Shown piece after piece: positions 5,182 to 5,347 of a DNA stretch of 5,347 nt (within the stretch, counting starts at the first letter, position 1; each line of letters opens with the position of its first letter). The position numbers and the translations under genes are program-made. This DNA is from JAENVU01 sp031362155. GTDB taxonomy: Bacteria > Actinomycetota > Acidimicrobiia > IMCC26256 > JAENVU01. The stretch lies in NCBI GenBank assembly GCA_031362155.1, contig JANLRZ010000224.1, positions 1 through 5,347 on the forward strand. Direction: 5' to 3'. Under the pieces are notes generated by a model. The model saw nothing but the letters and a program-made list of their open reading frames with translations. It did no database searches and was not told where the DNA came from.

Positions 5182-5347
5182 ATGGTGCCTCAGGGAAATG
5201 CAGCGTCGCGCCCGGGCGAGGTCGCAGTGGTCATTCCGACGATCGGACGACCGACCTTGCCCGCAACCGTCGCGTCGGTGCTCGAGGACGGCGGGGTCGT
5301 TGAGGTTGTCATCGTCGCCGATGCTCGGGCCGAGGTCGTGCACGCCC
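5182..5347 (+). CDS. N-terminal fragment of a family 2 (GT-A fold) glycosyltransferase
   Basis: The first 55 codons of a gene that continues beyond the window. 'EVAVVIPTIGRPTL' followed by 'TVASVLEDG' and 'VVEVVIVAD' matches the opening of GT2-type glycosyltransferases: first beta strand VVIPT, an Arg/Pro-containing turn, the helix ending in SVL, then the second strand ending in an acidic residue that contacts the nucleotide sugar. The DxD metal site would lie downstream, out of view. An in-frame TAG at 5173-5175 means translation cannot begin upstream; the start is ATG 5182, or GTG at 5185 or 5227. No Shine-Dalgarno sequence is visible, so the mRNA may be leaderless or translation weak. It follows the broken P450 by 71 bp in the same direction. 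Such enzymes usually build cell-surface polysaccharide or glycolipid; the donor and acceptor cannot be told from this fragment. Confidence 0.75.
   Translation, partial: MVPQGNAASRPGEVAVVIPTIGRPTLPATVASVLEDGGVVEVVIVADARAEVVHA

Noticed and set aside
5104..5343. Minus-strand open frame at the right end
   Set aside because: It lies opposite the glycosyltransferase start, which has recognisable family motifs, and shows none of its own.
1..5347. CRISPR array, tRNA, transposase, integrase or toxin-antitoxin pair
   Set aside because: No evenly spaced direct repeats, cloverleaf-like segments, terminal inverted repeats or matching protein motifs were seen on either strand.

Overview
This is a GC-rich window with strong G/C preference at third codon positions, Ser/Thr/Pro-rich secreted proteins and actinobacterial-style lipoprotein and P450 genes. 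A high-GC actinobacterium is the best guess. The combination of an NTF2-like/P450 pair with a large BNR/PKD secreted protein would fit Acidimicrobiia or a relative, but that placement is inference. No tRNA, rRNA, CRISPR array, transposase or integrase was seen.

Layout: (1) Positions 1-279, + strand: the 3' end of a gene whose start lies outside the window; its last ~60 residues loosely resemble the tail of an alpha/beta-hydrolase. (2) A UUCG-capped hairpin at 272-298 contains the stop codons of this gene and of the convergent gene that follows, and probably ends transcription from both sides. (3) 290-3073, - strand: a 927-residue secreted protein with a signal peptide, a sialidase-like (BNR/Asp-box) beta-propeller, three PKD-type Ig domains and a C-terminal module of unknown role. 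It has a clear Shine-Dalgarno sequence and a plausible promoter of its own. (4) 3168-3674, - strand: a small lipoprotein with a low-complexity linker and one beta-rich domain. (5) 3675-3808: a divergent intergenic region without a single TA dinucleotide. (6) 3809-4252, + strand: an intact SnoaL/NTF2-like protein. (7) 4245-5110, + strand: a cytochrome P450 gene overlapping the previous gene by 8 bp. Its two ends are well conserved, but the middle is lost at three places and the frame is broken, so it is a pseudogene or an assembly error. (8) 5182-5347, + strand: the start of a family 2 glycosyltransferase gene running off the window, preceded directly by a perfect inverted repeat.

How the genes relate: the NTF2-like gene and the P450 form a translationally coupled pair, normally suggesting joint action on one small hydrophobic substrate (for example a steroid, terpenoid or aromatic compound). 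Here the partner is intact while the P450 lacks its oxygen-activating I helix. The two minus-strand genes both encode exported proteins but appear separately promoted. I saw no convincing new defence, mobile or RNA-guided system. The points most worth checking are the multiply deleted P450, the shared stop-codon hairpin, and the C-terminal module of the large secreted protein.
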